A DNA stretch of 5,997 bases. Source: an uncultured Eubacteriales bacterium. Lineage in GTDB: Bacteria > Bacillota > Clostridia > Oscillospirales > Oscillospiraceae. The stretch covers positions 1 to 5,997 of the forward strand of contig UQGU01000087.1 in the NCBI GenBank assembly GCA_900540635.1, given 5' to 3'. The notes under the pieces were generated by a model that worked only from the letters and a program-made list of their open reading frames with translations, was not told the origin of the DNA and ran no database searches. Below are positions 5,970-5,997 of this stretch, piece after piece. The translations under genes were made by a program, and so were the position numbers. Each line of letters opens with the position of its first letter. Within the stretch, counting starts at the first letter, position 1.

Positions 5970-5997
5970 TGGCTCGGCGTCAGCCGAGACTGAGGGG
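5951..5997. repeat. Double-hairpin intergenic repeat, cut by the window edge
   Basis: Two hairpins follow each other closely: GCTCCCCT/AGGGGAGC (5951-5958 with 5962-5969, loop GAA) and CTCGGC/GCCGAG (5973-5978 with 5983-5988, loop GTCA), ending in ACTGAGGGG. I recall a dispersed clostridial repeat with the same plan, CTCCCC...GGGGAGCTG, a variable second hairpin, then GACTGAGGGG, in Faecalibacterium-like and related gut genomes. That identification is from memory. No gene is seen between the terminator and the window end. Confidence 0.55.

Overview
This window looks like part of a chromosomal surface-polysaccharide (glycan) locus from a GC-rich Gram-positive anaerobe. A gut Clostridia member of the Oscillospiraceae type is my best guess. 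The basis is the strong purine-rich ribosome binding sites, a consensus sigma-A type promoter, GC-biased third codon positions, and two intergenic repeat types that I remember from such genomes. This placement is inference; the window holds no taxonomic marker gene.

Layout: positions 1-131 hold no supportable gene. A promoter (TTGCAT, 17 bp, TATAAT with an extended -10) at 132-160 drives five genes, all on the plus strand. They are: (1) a polyprenyl-phosphate sugar-1-phosphate transferase, 210-1661; (2) a NodB-type polysaccharide deacetylase, 1672-2361; (3) a family 2 glycosyltransferase, 2563-3363; (4) a membrane-bound CapD/PglF-type UDP-N-acetylhexosamine 4,6-dehydratase, 3388-5337; and (5) a nicotinamidase-like cysteine hydrolase, 5359-5862, with a GTG start. 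Apart from the gap between genes 2 and 3, spacing is 10 to 24 bp, as in one operon. That one gap, 201 bp, is filled by a 116 bp inverted repeat built from AGTTGAC heptamers plus a second hairpin. A strong GC hairpin after gene 5 probably ends the transcript. The last part of the window is a double-hairpin intergenic repeat.

How the genes may work together: gene 4 would make a UDP-4-keto-6-deoxy-N-acetylhexosamine, the entry point to sugars such as QuiNAc, FucNAc or bacillosamine. Gene 1 would load a sugar-1-phosphate onto undecaprenyl phosphate at the membrane. Gene 3 would extend the lipid-linked glycan, and gene 2 could remove acetyl groups from it or from a precursor. No flippase, polymerase, ligase or chain-length regulator lies in the window, so the pathway must be completed elsewhere. 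Gene 5 belongs by sequence to NAD salvage and its link to the glycan genes is unexplained.

I found no clear sign of a wholly new system. The points most worth a second look are the heptamer-built inverted repeat inside the operon, the appended nicotinamidase, and the departures from consensus in the deacetylase and in the N-terminal half of the transferase.
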